Source: Candidatus Mycolicibacterium alkanivorans (GTDB lineage: Bacteria; Actinomycetota; Actinomycetes; Mycobacteriales; Mycobacteriaceae). Taken from it: DNA of 64,000 nucleotides. Shown here in pieces: positions 45,733-54,726 of this stretch (position 1 is its first letter; each line of letters starts with the position of its first letter). Under the pieces are notes generated by a model that ran no database searches, was not told where the DNA came from, and saw nothing but the letters and a program-made list of their open reading frames with translations. Location of the stretch: assembly GCF_022760805.1 (NCBI RefSeq), contig NZ_JAIVFL010000001.1, positions 2,790,001-2,854,000 of the forward strand, given 5' to 3'. Made by a program: the position numbers and the translations under genes.

Positions 45733-46814
45733 GACGTGATAGCTCCTCGGTTGTAGTAGGTATTTTGCAGGAATTGTGGTGCCGCCCAACGGTCCAGCGG
45801 CACCGGGTCATCGATGAGTTGGTGGGCCAGCAAGAACCGTTGGGTCCGCTCAACAAGCCGCAATGAATCAGCGTCCAAGCTGGGCACCAGTGCGTGGTGG
45901 AAACCGACACCGAATGCTGCTGTTACAGCCGCCGCCGGCACACCCAGGTTGTCGGCGTGCGTTTCGATGACCTGCTCGGGGTGAGTCGCCGCCCACAATC
46001 CGGCCGCGACAACGGCATTTACCAGCTGCTGCACTACATGGGGATGATCGGTGACCAGCTCCTGTGACACCGTCCATACGGTTGCGTAATGGTTGCGAGG
46101 GTCGCTGCTCAAGTCTGTTAGCAGCCGGGCCCCGCATCTTGTCTCCAGTTGTGCAGCCCATGGCAGCCACCCGAACAGCGCATCGACTGTGCCGTGATCG
46201 AGAAGAGAGGCTTGCTGGTCCGTGGCACCGGGAAAAAGATCCGCGCCGGTCAGGCTTGCTATCCCGGCGAGCCGACGCTGGGGCACATCGACAAACGGAT
46301 TGTCCACGCGCACCAATTCGACCTCATCGAGTGCCACCTGACCGACATCGAGTGTGTGCAGCAACGCGCGCGCCTCCCAGGTGCCTAGCGCCACCAGAGT
46401 CTGCGCCCACGGATCGAGCTGCCGGTAGTCTGCGAGCTCGCGGCGCACCACGCGAATCGCCGCCGCTGATAATCCGATCCGGCGGCCCGTCAGCTCCGCT
46501 GGCCCGATGATCGGGCTGTCGGCGGCCACATAAAAACCCTGCCTGCCGATGAACGGCGTGACACCCAGCAGCCGGGTTCGGCCCCGGGCACGGAGCCCTT
46601 CGCTGACCAGCGGGGGGATTTCGCCACCGAACCGGGTGTAGTTGGGTCGGTCGTAGGTGAAGTGGGTGGTGCCCTGGCGCCCAGTGAGCACCCGCAGTTC
46701 GAGGCCAACATCAGCGAGGAAGCCGTACTGCTGCGCCACGATCAGGGCGTTGGGCAGCGGGCAGTTGCTGAAGGTGAGGGTGCTCGAATGGGTGTGCAGC
46801 TGGGTTGCTGGCAT
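45729..46814 (-). CDS. dszB: 2'-hydroxybiphenyl-2-sulfinate desulfinase DszB homologue
   Basis: DszB releases sulfite from hydroxybiphenyl sulfinate, the last 4S step. From the ATG at 46814, preceded by GAGGAG, the protein has 361 residues. Its Cys18 (TFSNCPLPNAL), His51 (GTTHFTYDRP) and Arg61 (YTRFGGEIPPL) match catalytic Cys27, His60 and Arg70 of the IGTS8 enzyme at a constant offset of nine. LVALGTWEARALLHTL and TVWTVSQELV are also shared. The fold resembles periplasmic binding proteins, but there is no signal peptide. A GTG at 46856, overlapping the dszA stop as GTGA, is the alternative start and resembles the overlapped dszA-dszB start in IGTS8. Confidence 0.93.
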   Translation of the reverse strand: MPATQLHTHSSTLTFSNCPLPNALIVAQQYGFLADVGLELRVLTGRQGTTHFTYDRPNYTRFGGEIPPLVSEGLRARGRTRLLGVTPFIGRQGFYVAADSPIIGPAELTGRRIGLSAAAIRVVRRELADYRQLDPWAQTLVALGTWEARALLHTLDVGQVALDEVELVRVDNPFVDVPQRRLAGIASLTGADLFPGATDQQASLLDHGTVDALFGWLPWAAQLETRCGARLLTDLSSDPRNHYATVWTVSQELVTDHPHVVQQLVNAVVAAGLWAATHPEQVIETHADNLGVPAAAVTAAFGVGFHHALVPSLDADSLRLVERTQRFLLAHQLIDDPVPLDRWAAPQFLQNTYYNRGAITS

Positions 46815-46852
46815 GACGATCTCCTCGAGGGGCGGCAAGGTGTTGCGGGCTG

Positions 46853-48223
46853 TCACACTGGTGCCTGCGCGGCCACCGGAACATAGGGCAGCGCGAGCCG
46901 TTCACGGAGCGTCGCGCCGTCCTCGTAGCCACGGTGAAACACGCCGATTTCCTGCAGGGCCGGCACCACGTGATCCACGAACTCCCGGTATGTCGCTGGC
47001 AGCGCGACCGGAGAGATGGCGAATCCATCGACGATCGGCTCGGTAAAGTACTCGGCGATCCTCGACGCGATCTGGTCCGCGGTTCCGGCGAACCGCTCGA
47101 CCATCACCCAGCCGTACTGGCGGCCCAGATCGGCCAGCGTGCCCCCAGAAGTGCGGGTGGCGTCGAGCACCAGCTGGAACTGTCCCCGCGATCCGCCAAT
47201 AGAATCGATGTGCGACAACACCGTTTCCATCGGATCATCCAAGTTGAACCGGGAGAAGTCGACGTCGGTGTGCGACGACAGCGACGACAACCCGGCCCGC
47301 GGGTCGACCAGCGATGTCAAGAACTGTTCTTTCTCCCGGGCTTCAGCCTCGGTTTTCCCAACGATCGGGATGATTGCCTCGATCACCCGCAGCGCGTCCG
47401 GATCCCGGCCGGCCTCCGCCGCTTTGGTCTTGATGTCGTCGTAGATCGCTTTGAGCGCTGACCGGTTCGGCGCGATGACGAACACCAGATCGGCCCAACG
47501 AGCAGCAAACCGCCGGCCCTGCGGAGAGGTTCCGGCCTGGATGATCACCGGTCGGCCCTGCGGGGAGTGCGGCAGCGGCAAAGGCCCGCGCACGCTGAAC
47601 CACTCGCCCTGGTGGTTGAGATAAGCGACTTTGGTAGGGTCGGCGAACACACCGGCTGCCCGGTCCAACACCAAAGCATCGGGATCCCAGCTGCGCCAAA
47701 GACCTTCAGTCACCGTTACGAATTCGTCGGCGCGGGCATAGCGAGCGTCGTGCTCAAGATGTGACGTCAACCCGTAGTTGCGGGCTTCCGACGCATTCAG
47801 TGAGGTGACAATGTTCCACGCTGCCCGACCGCCGGAAAGGTGGTCGAGACTGGCCAGCGTGCGTGCTACCGCGAATGGATGGCAGTAGGTGGTCGAAATC
47901 GTCGCGCCCAGACCGATCTTCGTTGTCTCGGCAGCAAGCAGCGGCAATACCGTGATCGGGTCCAGGAATACCGCGCCTTGGGCCCCTAGGCCAACACCAG
48001 CCTCCAAACTATCGCCGTAGCGGTCTTCCACGGCTTGGCAGTCAGGAAGAAAAACGAGGTCGAACAGCCCCCGTTCCAAGGTGCGTGCAACATCAAGGTA
48101 GAACTCCGCGCTCAAAAAGTTGTGGCGGGCCTCTGGATGACGCCAGCCACCGTGGTAGTGCGTCACATTGTGGCTGGCTGCGAAGAACGCGGTCAAAAGC
48201 AGTCGGCGGTCAGACCTACTCAA
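46853..48223 (-). CDS. dszA: Dibenzothiophene-sulfone monooxygenase DszA homologue
   Basis: DszA opens the sulfone ring to hydroxybiphenyl sulfinate with FMNH2 and O2. The 456-residue protein (453 in IGTS8) is a bacterial-luciferase-like barrel of the NtaA/SnaA/DszA group. Conserved DszA blocks include NVTHYHGGWRHPEARHNFLS, ARTLERGLFDLVFLPD, AVEDRYGDSLEAGVGLGAQG, LEHDARYARADEF, DALVLDRAAGVFADPTKV and HGEWFSVRGPLPLPHSPQG. The start must be TTG 48223 or later, because an in-frame stop lies three codons upstream; the Shine-Dalgarno match is weak. It is first in the operon, so 48224-48616 should contain the promoter. Confidence 0.9.
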   Translation of the reverse strand: MSRSDRRLLLTAFFAASHNVTHYHGGWRHPEARHNFLSAEFYLDVARTLERGLFDLVFLPDCQAVEDRYGDSLEAGVGLGAQGAVFLDPITVLPLLAAETTKIGLGATISTTYCHPFAVARTLASLDHLSGGRAAWNIVTSLNASEARNYGLTSHLEHDARYARADEFVTVTEGLWRSWDPDALVLDRAAGVFADPTKVAYLNHQGEWFSVRGPLPLPHSPQGRPVIIQAGTSPQGRRFAARWADLVFVIAPNRSALKAIYDDIKTKAAEAGRDPDALRVIEAIIPIVGKTEAEAREKEQFLTSLVDPRAGLSSLSSHTDVDFSRFNLDDPMETVLSHIDSIGGSRGQFQLVLDATRTSGGTLADLGRQYGWVMVERFAGTADQIASRIAEYFTEPIVDGFAISPVALPATYREFVDHVVPALQEIGVFHRGYEDGATLRERLALPYVPVAAQAPV

Positions 48224-48616
48224 ATCGGATCACAACCTAATTGTCTGGCGGAACGGATATTGCGCTCGAAGTTATGCGGTAGCCGGCTATCGGGAAAAGA
48301 GTTCTGATCGTCGTGATTCTCGGTTTTACAGGAAGGAAGGCGACCCGAGCTTCCCTAAGCCACAACGGAGTTCGCAGTCAGACCACAGGTCTTGACAATG
48401 TCTTTCTGCATTCGCGAAATGGCTGAGTTGCGGGCGTTGCTTAAACTCAATCTGATTTCAAGAAGGCGATGAAAACTGCTTTCCGAAATCGCGCCCAGAC
48501 CAGCGTAATCGCCGCCATGGGGGCGTCCCAGGAGCGGTGTAAAGCTCGGACATAGATTCCGCTCGCTAACGGTTGTGATTTTATGCGATGGCACTGACAG
48601 AATCGGCGGGCTCCAC
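48224..48616. promoter_or_regulatory. Upstream region of the dsz operon
   Basis: This gap of nearly 400 bases holds no convincing gene. The part next to dszA (48224-48340) is AT-richer than the genes and is the likely promoter region. In other strains the dsz promoter is repressed by sulfate; I cannot identify an operator here. Confidence 0.4.
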
Positions 48617-48718
48617 TGCGGTTTCGGCACGGCCACGGTGCTGTTCCTGGCCTCTGAGGAGGCCGGCTTCATCACCGGACAAGTGCTCAGCGTCAACGGC
48701 GGAAGCAGCATGGGCTGA
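48617..48718 (+). pseudogene. C-terminal remnant of a short-chain dehydrogenase
   Basis: The frame ending at the TGA 48716-48718 reads TVLFLASEEAGFITGQVLSV then NGGSSMG, the standard C-terminus of FabG-like reductases. Nothing of the Rossmann fold is left upstream. Confidence 0.7.
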
Positions 48719-48835
48719 CCGCGCCCACCCACCTGCGCCCAGGTCCAGGATGACGCGACGGCCCCGGGTGCCAAGTAACCCAAATGCCGCCAAGTCGCGC
48801 GGATTGACGCAGCTCACGAAGGGGATCACCGGACA

Positions 48836-50290
48836 ATGTCCATGACCAAGGCTCGCCGCGATCCTGCAGATCACCCGGCGGCAACGGCCGGCGAATCCAA
48901 TCCCGGATTGCGGTCACATGTCGCGGCTGACCGGCGGGGTTGGCTGCGCCGTGTCGCGATGGCGCTGGCGGCGATGCTGGTGATGGTTGCCTCGATGAAC
49001 CTCGCGCCGCGGGCGACCGCCGATCCGGCGCAGTTCGAGCAGCAGTGCCCCCAGCCCGACCCCAACTGCTGGGGATCCGACGAGTCCCGGTATGCGGCGT
49101 TCTACACCCCGCCGGACCCGCTGCCCACCGGAAAGCCCGGCGACCTGATCCGATTCGAGGCTTCGCCACTGGTGTTGGAACCGTCGGGCCAGTTGGGTGC
49201 CTACGTGGCCGACGGCACCCGGATCATGTACCGCAGCACCGACAACAGCGGCAACCCGGTCGCGGTCACGGGCACCTACTTCGAACCGCACAACCCCTGG
49301 CCCGGCCAAGGACCGCGGCCACTGATCGCCTACGCGACCGGCCCGTACGGGCTGGGTGATCAATGCGCCCCGTCGCGGATGTTCAACCAGGGCATCCACT
49401 TCTCCTCGGGCCTGGACCTGCATTTCGGTTACGAGGAAACCTTCATCGCCACCATGGTGGCACGTGGATTCGCCGTCGTGGTCACCGACGGCGTCGGACT
49501 GGGCACCCCCGGCCCGGTCCCGATCATGATGCGACAAGCCGCCGGCACAGCCCTTCTCGACGCCGCGCGCGCGGCGATGAAACTACCCGGCACGTCGCTG
49601 GAGCCGCATGGGCCGGTCGCACTGTGGGGATGGTCCTCGGGCGGACAGGCCTCCGGTTCGGCGGCCGAACTGGCGCCCAGCTACGCGCCGGACCTGCACC
49701 TGGTCGGCGCCTGGGTCGGGGCGCCACCGGCCGATCTGACCCTGCTGCCGCCGTTCCTCGACGGCAGCCTCTTCTTCGTCGCGCTCGGGTACGCGCTCAA
49801 CGGGATCGCAGCCGCATACCCGCAGGCCGCTCCGCTGCTCCTGCCCGCCCTCTCCGATCAGGGCAAGGATCTGCTGACCCGCTCATCGACCATGTGCGTG
49901 GTCGAAGGGGTTCTGACGTTTAGCTTCCATCACCTCAACGAATACTTCAACGTCGATCCCGCCGAGGTGTTCAGCTCAGAGGCCGTCAGAACCGTTCTGA
50001 ACGCTCAGCGCCTCGGGACAACGAAGCCCGCCATACCGGTGTTCATCAGCACCAACCGATTCGACCCGTTCATCTCGTGGGGAGGGTCGCGTCAACTCGC
50101 ACTGGACTGGTGCGCCCAGGGCGCCGACGTCGAGTTATGGACCAACCGCAAACCGCCGTTCCTGAACAAACTCGCGATCAACCACCTGCTGCCCTACTTC
50201 GTCGATGGCGAACGCGCAATGGGCTGGATCACCGACCGTTTCAACGGGTTGCCCACCACACCCCATTGCGCGGACATACCATCCGACTAG
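48836..50290 (+). CDS. Secreted lipase/esterase, LIP family
   Basis: The 484-residue protein is an exported alpha/beta-hydrolase. A basic leader is followed by a signal peptide (VAMALAAMLVMVASMNLAPRATA) that probably ends at ATADP. The nucleophile Ser is in ALWGWSSGGQASGSAAEL, and LPYFVDGERAMGWITDRF near the C-terminus is typical of the secretory lipase family (LIP) of mycobacteria and Candida. Cys pairs at PDPNCWG and PHCAD may form disulfides. AAGGGG lies upstream of the ATG. The stop codon is part of a CTAG where an IS630-type end begins. The natural substrate is unknown. Confidence 0.85.
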   Translation: MSMTKARRDPADHPAATAGESNPGLRSHVAADRRGWLRRVAMALAAMLVMVASMNLAPRATADPAQFEQQCPQPDPNCWGSDESRYAAFYTPPDPLPTGKPGDLIRFEASPLVLEPSGQLGAYVADGTRIMYRSTDNSGNPVAVTGTYFEPHNPWPGQGPRPLIAYATGPYGLGDQCAPSRMFNQGIHFSSGLDLHFGYEETFIATMVARGFAVVVTDGVGLGTPGPVPIMMRQAAGTALLDAARAAMKLPGTSLEPHGPVALWGWSSGGQASGSAAELAPSYAPDLHLVGAWVGAPPADLTLLPPFLDGSLFFVALGYALNGIAAAYPQAAPLLLPALSDQGKDLLTRSSTMCVVEGVLTFSFHHLNEYFNVDPAEVFSSEAVRTVLNAQRLGTTKPAIPVFISTNRFDPFISWGGSRQLALDWCAQGADVELWTNRKPPFLNKLAINHLLPYFVDGERAMGWITDRFNGLPTTPHCADIPSD

Positions 50291-50316
50291 TGTCGCCCGC
50301 CGGAAGTTCTTTATCC
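50288..50316 (+). repeat. IS630-type terminal repeat remnant
   Basis: TAGTGTCGCCCGCCGGAAG followed by TTCTTTATCC matches the left end of the IS630 element at 26204 at about 20 of 29 positions. No matching right end or transposase is seen nearby. Confidence 0.5.
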
Positions 50317-50454
50317 AATCGTCTCTTGCGACTACGGCACGGTTGCCCTACGAATAGTGGTGTCATGCAACATGATTGGATGTAGAGAAGTTGGGGATTC
50401 GGCGGTCGATGGGCCGGGTCGGATCGTGTTTCGACAATGCTGCCGCAGAGGCGG

Positions 50455-50940
50455 TTTTCTCCTCGTTGGAATGGGAAGTGCTGTCCGGCAATTGTTGCTG
50501 ATGTTGATGTCGCCACCGCCACGGGAGGGCAGATTGAACCAATTGCCCAGGTAAGGAACGAATTCGCCGATCGGCCGACCCCTGTCCTCACCTGCGAGCT
50601 GGGCCACCGTCGTGATCCCCAGCTTGTCCAGTTTCGCGGTGGTATTGGGCTCGACGCTCCCGAGGTCGCCGACGCCGCGCTCCCCCATGATCGATATCCA
50701 GTTCTGGTTGACAAGCGAAAAGACTTGGTCGGGTTCGTGATTGGCGAAGCCGATCGCCATCTTCACTCGCTGCACGTTGTCGCGGACGCCGACCGCCGAT
50801 GACAATCCCCGCTCGAACACCGCGATCACGGGCCAAATACGACGTGCAGGTAACGACCTTCCAGGGCTCCGATCAGATCCGGGTTCCGGCGGCGCACCAC
50901 CGAGACCTGGAAACTGATCCAGGTCGATGTGCATGATCGC
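50455..50940 (-). pseudogene. dinB: DNA polymerase IV (DinB) remnant
   Basis: The minus strand encodes IMHIDLDQF, the start of DinB-type polymerases, then after a deletion GLSSAVGVRDNVQRVKMAIG, SLVNQNWISIMGERG and TTAKLDKLGITTVAQLAGED, the little-finger and helix-hairpin-helix parts, ending in FNLPSRGGGDINIS. Most of the palm is missing and the pieces are in different frames. The gene is dead; its source may have been a chromosomal copy. Confidence 0.7.
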
Positions 50941-51006
50941 GCGGATACGCCTGGTGCTGTGCTCGGCGAAGTCATCCCTGCCGACAGTATTCTCCTCTGG
51001 CTCGGA

Positions 51007-51640
51007 CTACGTGTTCTTTCCGCCTTCGTCGGCGCCGGGCGGGTACGTCCCGTTGGCGTACGGGTTGTATTCGTTGGTGAACAGGGTGTTCACGTCGAGC
51101 CCGGGTTTGAGCTGCCCCAACTGAACGGCCTCGCGCACCCACAACGTGAACTCTCGGGACTGATCACCCCGCCGGGGGTCGAGGCGTCTGCACTCTTCCA
51201 GTATTGGACGCACTCGGTGTTCTCGTTGCGCCCCCGACCGTTGATGATCTCCTCGAGCTTGGCGATCACCTCATCTCGCGGATGCAGCTGCGCCCACCGG
51301 ATCGCCCGCGCGGTGCCCTGCGTGAGATCGGCGACCGCGTTGTTGCGCACGCCTGATCGGTGTTGATGGGCGGAACCACGGTCAGTGCAACGGCGTTCAC
51401 GTCATGATCGCTCAAGCCCTTGCGGTGCAACCAGTCTTTGATGCCCTGGCCTCAGGATCCCACTGCCTTCGAGCGAGTAGTACCCCTGGTACGCCTCCTC
51501 GTCGGACCCGCTCGGGCCACAACACCTGCGAGGGTGAACCCCGTTATCGCAGCACCACTTTGCCGTCTTCGCCGACCTTGGCTTCGCCCGTCGACGAACG
51601 GGCCGACGCGATCACCGCGGTCTGGGCGAACAAAAGTATC
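51007..51640 (-). pseudogene. Sulfonate-type ABC substrate-binding protein, decayed copy
   Basis: This is a broken paralogue of the binding-protein gene at 54727. Segments that align with it are SSTGEAKVGEDGKVVLR, ending at an in-frame TAA, GLSDHDVNAVALTVVPPINT, LTQGTARAIRWAQLHPRDEV, YWKSADASTPGGVI and TLFTNEYNPYANGTYPPGA. At least one internal deletion (about 60 codons after PPINT) and two frameshifts are present. It lies directly downstream of a TauD gene on the same strand, as if a second import operon had existed here. Confidence 0.8.
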
Positions 51641-51663
51641 GGGGATCGTCCACCGCCGTGTCA

Positions 51664-52596
51664 TCAGGAGCCCGTGAATTGGGCGCCGGAGATCGCGACC
51701 GACGGCGCCCCGTCGACGCCGACCGGGATGTCGCCCTCGATGGTGGTCCGGTAGAGCACCCGCGCAACGTCGAGATGATTGACATCGCCGGGCGCCAGAT
51801 GGGCGGTCGCACGGTTGTCCCAGACCGCGATGCTGCCCTCGCGCCACCGAAATCGCACCGTGTAGGCCGAGTTGGTCACCTCGTCGAAGAGCAGATCGAG
51901 CAGGGCGTCGCTCTGCCGTCGGCTGTAACCGACAATCCGGCTGGTGAACCCGGGCTGGACGAAGAGGATTTTCTCACCGGTCGCCGGATGCACCCGCACC
52001 ACCGGATGTTCGGAGACGAGCGGGGTCTTGGCAACCTTCTCGCCGTATATGCTGCCCTCCTCGAACACCGGGTGTCGACCACCGAAACGGTGTTCCGCGC
52101 GCAATCCGTCGACCAGATCCTTGATCGAATCGGGCAGTCCCGCATAGGCCGCCACCAGGTTGGTCCAGCTGGTGTCGCCGCCGCGGACCGGTGTGTTGCC
52201 GGCGCGCAGGATCGAGACCGCGGGCGGATTGACCAGAGCGGTAACGTCGGTGTGCCATTCGTTGGTGTAACTCGCCGCCTTGACCCCGAACTTCCGCTCG
52301 TAGTCGCGGTTGTCGATCTTCAGGATCTCGGGGAAGTCGGCGGGCGCATCGTCGTCATAGGGATGCGAGGCGGTCACCGGGCCGAAGGTCCGCGCGAAAG
52401 CGATCTGCTGCGCGTGATCGACGTGTTGGTCGCGGAAGAACAACACCTTGTACCGATGAAGGCCTTCTACCACGGCCTCGGCCAGCTCGACGTCCAGCGG
52501 CGCGGTCAAATCGATGCCGGAGACTCCGGCCCCGATATGACCGGCGACGGATGCGAAGTCGAGTGTGGTGGCGGTGATGTTGTCGGTGATGGTCAT
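51664..52596 (-). CDS. TauD-family sulfonate/alkyl-sulfate dioxygenase
   Basis: The 310-residue Fe(II)/2-oxoglutarate dioxygenase has its HxD ligands in NEWHTDVTALVNPPAVSIL, the distal His in NRATAHLAPGDV and the cosubstrate Arg in VARVLYRTTI. HIGAGVSGIDLT near the start and HRYKVLFFRDQHVDHAQQ are typical of sulfonate and alkylsulfatase dioxygenases such as AtsK. It would release sulfite or sulfate from an imported organosulfur compound. It is followed by the decayed binding-protein gene and preceded by a close paralogue 42 bases upstream; the pair is probably one operon. Confidence 0.88.
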   Translation of the reverse strand: MTITDNITATTLDFASVAGHIGAGVSGIDLTAPLDVELAEAVVEGLHRYKVLFFRDQHVDHAQQIAFARTFGPVTASHPYDDDAPADFPEILKIDNRDYERKFGVKAASYTNEWHTDVTALVNPPAVSILRAGNTPVRGGDTSWTNLVAAYAGLPDSIKDLVDGLRAEHRFGGRHPVFEEGSIYGEKVAKTPLVSEHPVVRVHPATGEKILFVQPGFTSRIVGYSRRQSDALLDLLFDEVTNSAYTVRFRWREGSIAVWDNRATAHLAPGDVNHLDVARVLYRTTIEGDIPVGVDGAPSVAISGAQFTGS

Positions 52597-52638
52597 GATT
52601 GCTTCCCTCGTTTCTGTGGGCTGGTGTTCTCGGTGCTG

Positions 52639-53598
52639 TCAGGCGGTACCGGCGTAGAAGGGTCCACCGGAGATCGAACGGGACTGAACACCCCCGACAC
52701 CGAGCGGGATGTCACCCTCGACGGTCGTGCGGTGCAGCACCCGGACGACGTCGAGATGACCGAGATCGGTTGGCGCCTGATGGATCGTGGCGCGGTTGTC
52801 CCAGATGCCGACGCTGTTCGGGGTCCACCGGACACGGACGGTATAGGCCGGGTTGGTGATCTCGGCGAACAGCAGGTCGAGCAGACGATCGCTCTGCGAG
52901 GCACTGAGGCCGATGATCCGGCTGGTGAAGCCGGGATTGACATAGATCAGCCTCTGGCCCGTGACCGGGTGAACGCGTACCACCGGGTGCTCGCTGATGA
53001 TCGGGGTCTGCTCGGTGAGTGCGGCGGCCTCGGACTGCTTCTCCCAACGCTTTTCGCGTCCACCGAACCGGTTCTCGGCATACAGTCCTTCGAGAAAGCG
53101 TTGGAGTGAGGTCGGGAGATTGTCGTAGGCCGCGCCCAGATCTGCCCACGTGGTGTCGCCTCCGACATCGGGGACGAGCTCCGCGCGCAGCACGGTGATC
53201 GCAGGCGGGTTGATCAACGCGGTCACGTCCTGGTGCCAGAAGCTCGCGTAACTGTACTGGCGCGATCCGGCCCGACTAGCGTAGGTGCGTGAATCCACTG
53301 TCAGCACTTGCGGATATCCGGCAGGCGACTTGTCCGTATAGCCGAGCGGATGGGCATCGGTCACCCGACCGAAGTACTCGGTGAACTGGACCTGCTGCGC
53401 GTGATCGATGGCCTGGTCACGGAAGAACAGCACCTTGTATTCGTAGAGCGCCTCGGCGAGGGCTCGCTGGGTCGGCGACCCTTGCTTCTGGGTGAGGTCG
53501 ATGCCGGATACTTCGGCACCAATGTGTCCCGCGATGGGAGCGACATCAATCGACTGTTGTGGCGTCGCGATCCGCGCTGAGGTTTCTGTAATCGTCAC
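52639..53598 (-). CDS. TauD-family sulfonate/alkyl-sulfate dioxygenase, paralogue
   Basis: The GTG at 53598, with AAGGAG seven bases upstream, gives 319 residues; the longer frame to 53709 lacks such a site. The iron-binding HxD lies in FWHQDVTALINPPAITVLRA, the distal His in NRATIHQAPTDL and the Arg in VVRVLHRTTVEGDIPLGVG. It is clearly a duplicate of the downstream TauD with altered residues around the active site, which suggests a different substrate chain length or head group. It heads the operon and is divergent from the IclR regulator gene across 199 bases. Confidence 0.88.
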   Translation of the reverse strand: MTITETSARIATPQQSIDVAPIAGHIGAEVSGIDLTQKQGSPTQRALAEALYEYKVLFFRDQAIDHAQQVQFTEYFGRVTDAHPLGYTDKSPAGYPQVLTVDSRTYASRAGSRQYSYASFWHQDVTALINPPAITVLRAELVPDVGGDTTWADLGAAYDNLPTSLQRFLEGLYAENRFGGREKRWEKQSEAAALTEQTPIISEHPVVRVHPVTGQRLIYVNPGFTSRIIGLSASQSDRLLDLLFAEITNPAYTVRVRWTPNSVGIWDNRATIHQAPTDLGHLDVVRVLHRTTVEGDIPLGVGGVQSRSISGGPFYAGTA

Positions 53599-53797
53599 GG
53601 TCGTGCTCCTTTCAGAGATTAAATGTTTCACCGCCAACAGCGGCCTGAGGTGAACAATCAAGGGTGCGGTAATCAAAAATCCAGACCCACTTCCACATCG
53701 TGGAATCACAGCCGGTATTCACCAGAAACCCCGGTGAACAGATCACGGCGCGCACAATCCTTCAGTAAGCCGGCGGGAGCGAACAGGCTCGGGGACT

Positions 53798-54559
53798 ATG
53801 GACACTGGTGACACGACGTCGCTGCGACCGCGGACGGGGTCGCAGGCGATCGAGCGAGCGATCTCCGTGCTCTACGCACTCGAGAGCGCCGACCATTTCG
53901 TCCCGATCAGCGAACTGGCCTTCCGCGTCGGGCTCCCGGTGAGCACCACCCACCGGATCGCCCAGGCACTCGTCCGGGGACGTCTGCTGACCCAAGACCC
54001 GCAGACCGACTGCTATGGGATCGGCGACGGACTGCTGACGCTGGCCACCTCGACCAACCGGCGGATCGATGTCGAGGCCGCGGCCCCCCACCTGCACGCA
54101 CTGTCGTCACAGATCAGGATCACCGCGAGTCTCGGCATCGCCGAGGATGATCAGGCTGTGACGGTCTACTCCGCGCGCCCGCCCGTCGCGTTCTGCCGCC
54201 ACCAGATCCCTCAGCCGCGTGCCCCGCTCGACACCACGGCGATGGGCCGCGCGATCGTCGCCTTCGCCGGCCGGCGTGCTCGCCGCGACGGCCACGCACC
54301 CGCCATCGACACGGCTCGGCGCCGCGGATACGCCCTCTCCGACCCTGCCGACGTCACCGCGATCGCGGTTCCGGTGTTCGACGCCGGCGGCCGCGTCCGG
54401 GCCTCGGTGAGCGTGCAGGCCCTCAGTGTTCGCCTCAATCCATCGCTGATCTCTCAGATTTATCCGGTGATGCGTAGCACCGCGGCGATGCTGTCCGACT
54501 CGGTCACCGAAGCCTCGCAACGGATGGACTCGGCGGCGCTTTTATGCAGTACGATTTAA
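53798..54559 (+). CDS. IclR-family transcriptional regulator
   Basis: The 253-residue protein has the IclR winged helix at the N-terminus (ERAISVLYALESADHFVPIS, LAFRVGLPVSTTHRIAQALV, CYGIGDGLLTLA) and the C-terminal ligand-binding domain (IAVPVFDAGGRVRASVSVQA). It lies between the divergent tauD pair and the transporter operon and is the only regulator in the cluster, so it probably controls both, responding to an organosulfur compound. Its 3' end overlaps the start of an open frame of the next gene, but the true start of that gene is 168 bases further. Confidence 0.87.
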   Translation: MDTGDTTSLRPRTGSQAIERAISVLYALESADHFVPISELAFRVGLPVSTTHRIAQALVRGRLLTQDPQTDCYGIGDGLLTLATSTNRRIDVEAAAPHLHALSSQIRITASLGIAEDDQAVTVYSARPPVAFCRHQIPQPRAPLDTTAMGRAIVAFAGRRARRDGHAPAIDTARRRGYALSDPADVTAIAVPVFDAGGRVRASVSVQALSVRLNPSLISQIYPVMRSTAAMLSDSVTEASQRMDSAALLCSTI

Positions 54560-54726
54560 TTGGTTCGCATATTCCACGTCGTGAAATAGCGTGCTGCCGC
54601 AAGCGACCGGCGTATTCACGATTTCAGCACCAAGCACAATGTCACCATCAACCGGTCGACAATGCACCTCAGGCCGGTCAAATTCCGCGCCGCAACCGAT
54701 CTCCGCGGCGAGTCGAACGGACCCTC

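Noticed and set aside
45729..46814. Reading dszB as an ABC transporter substrate-binding protein
   Set aside because: The fold is shared, but there is no signal peptide, the operon is dszA-B-C, and the desulfinase Cys, His and Arg are all conserved.
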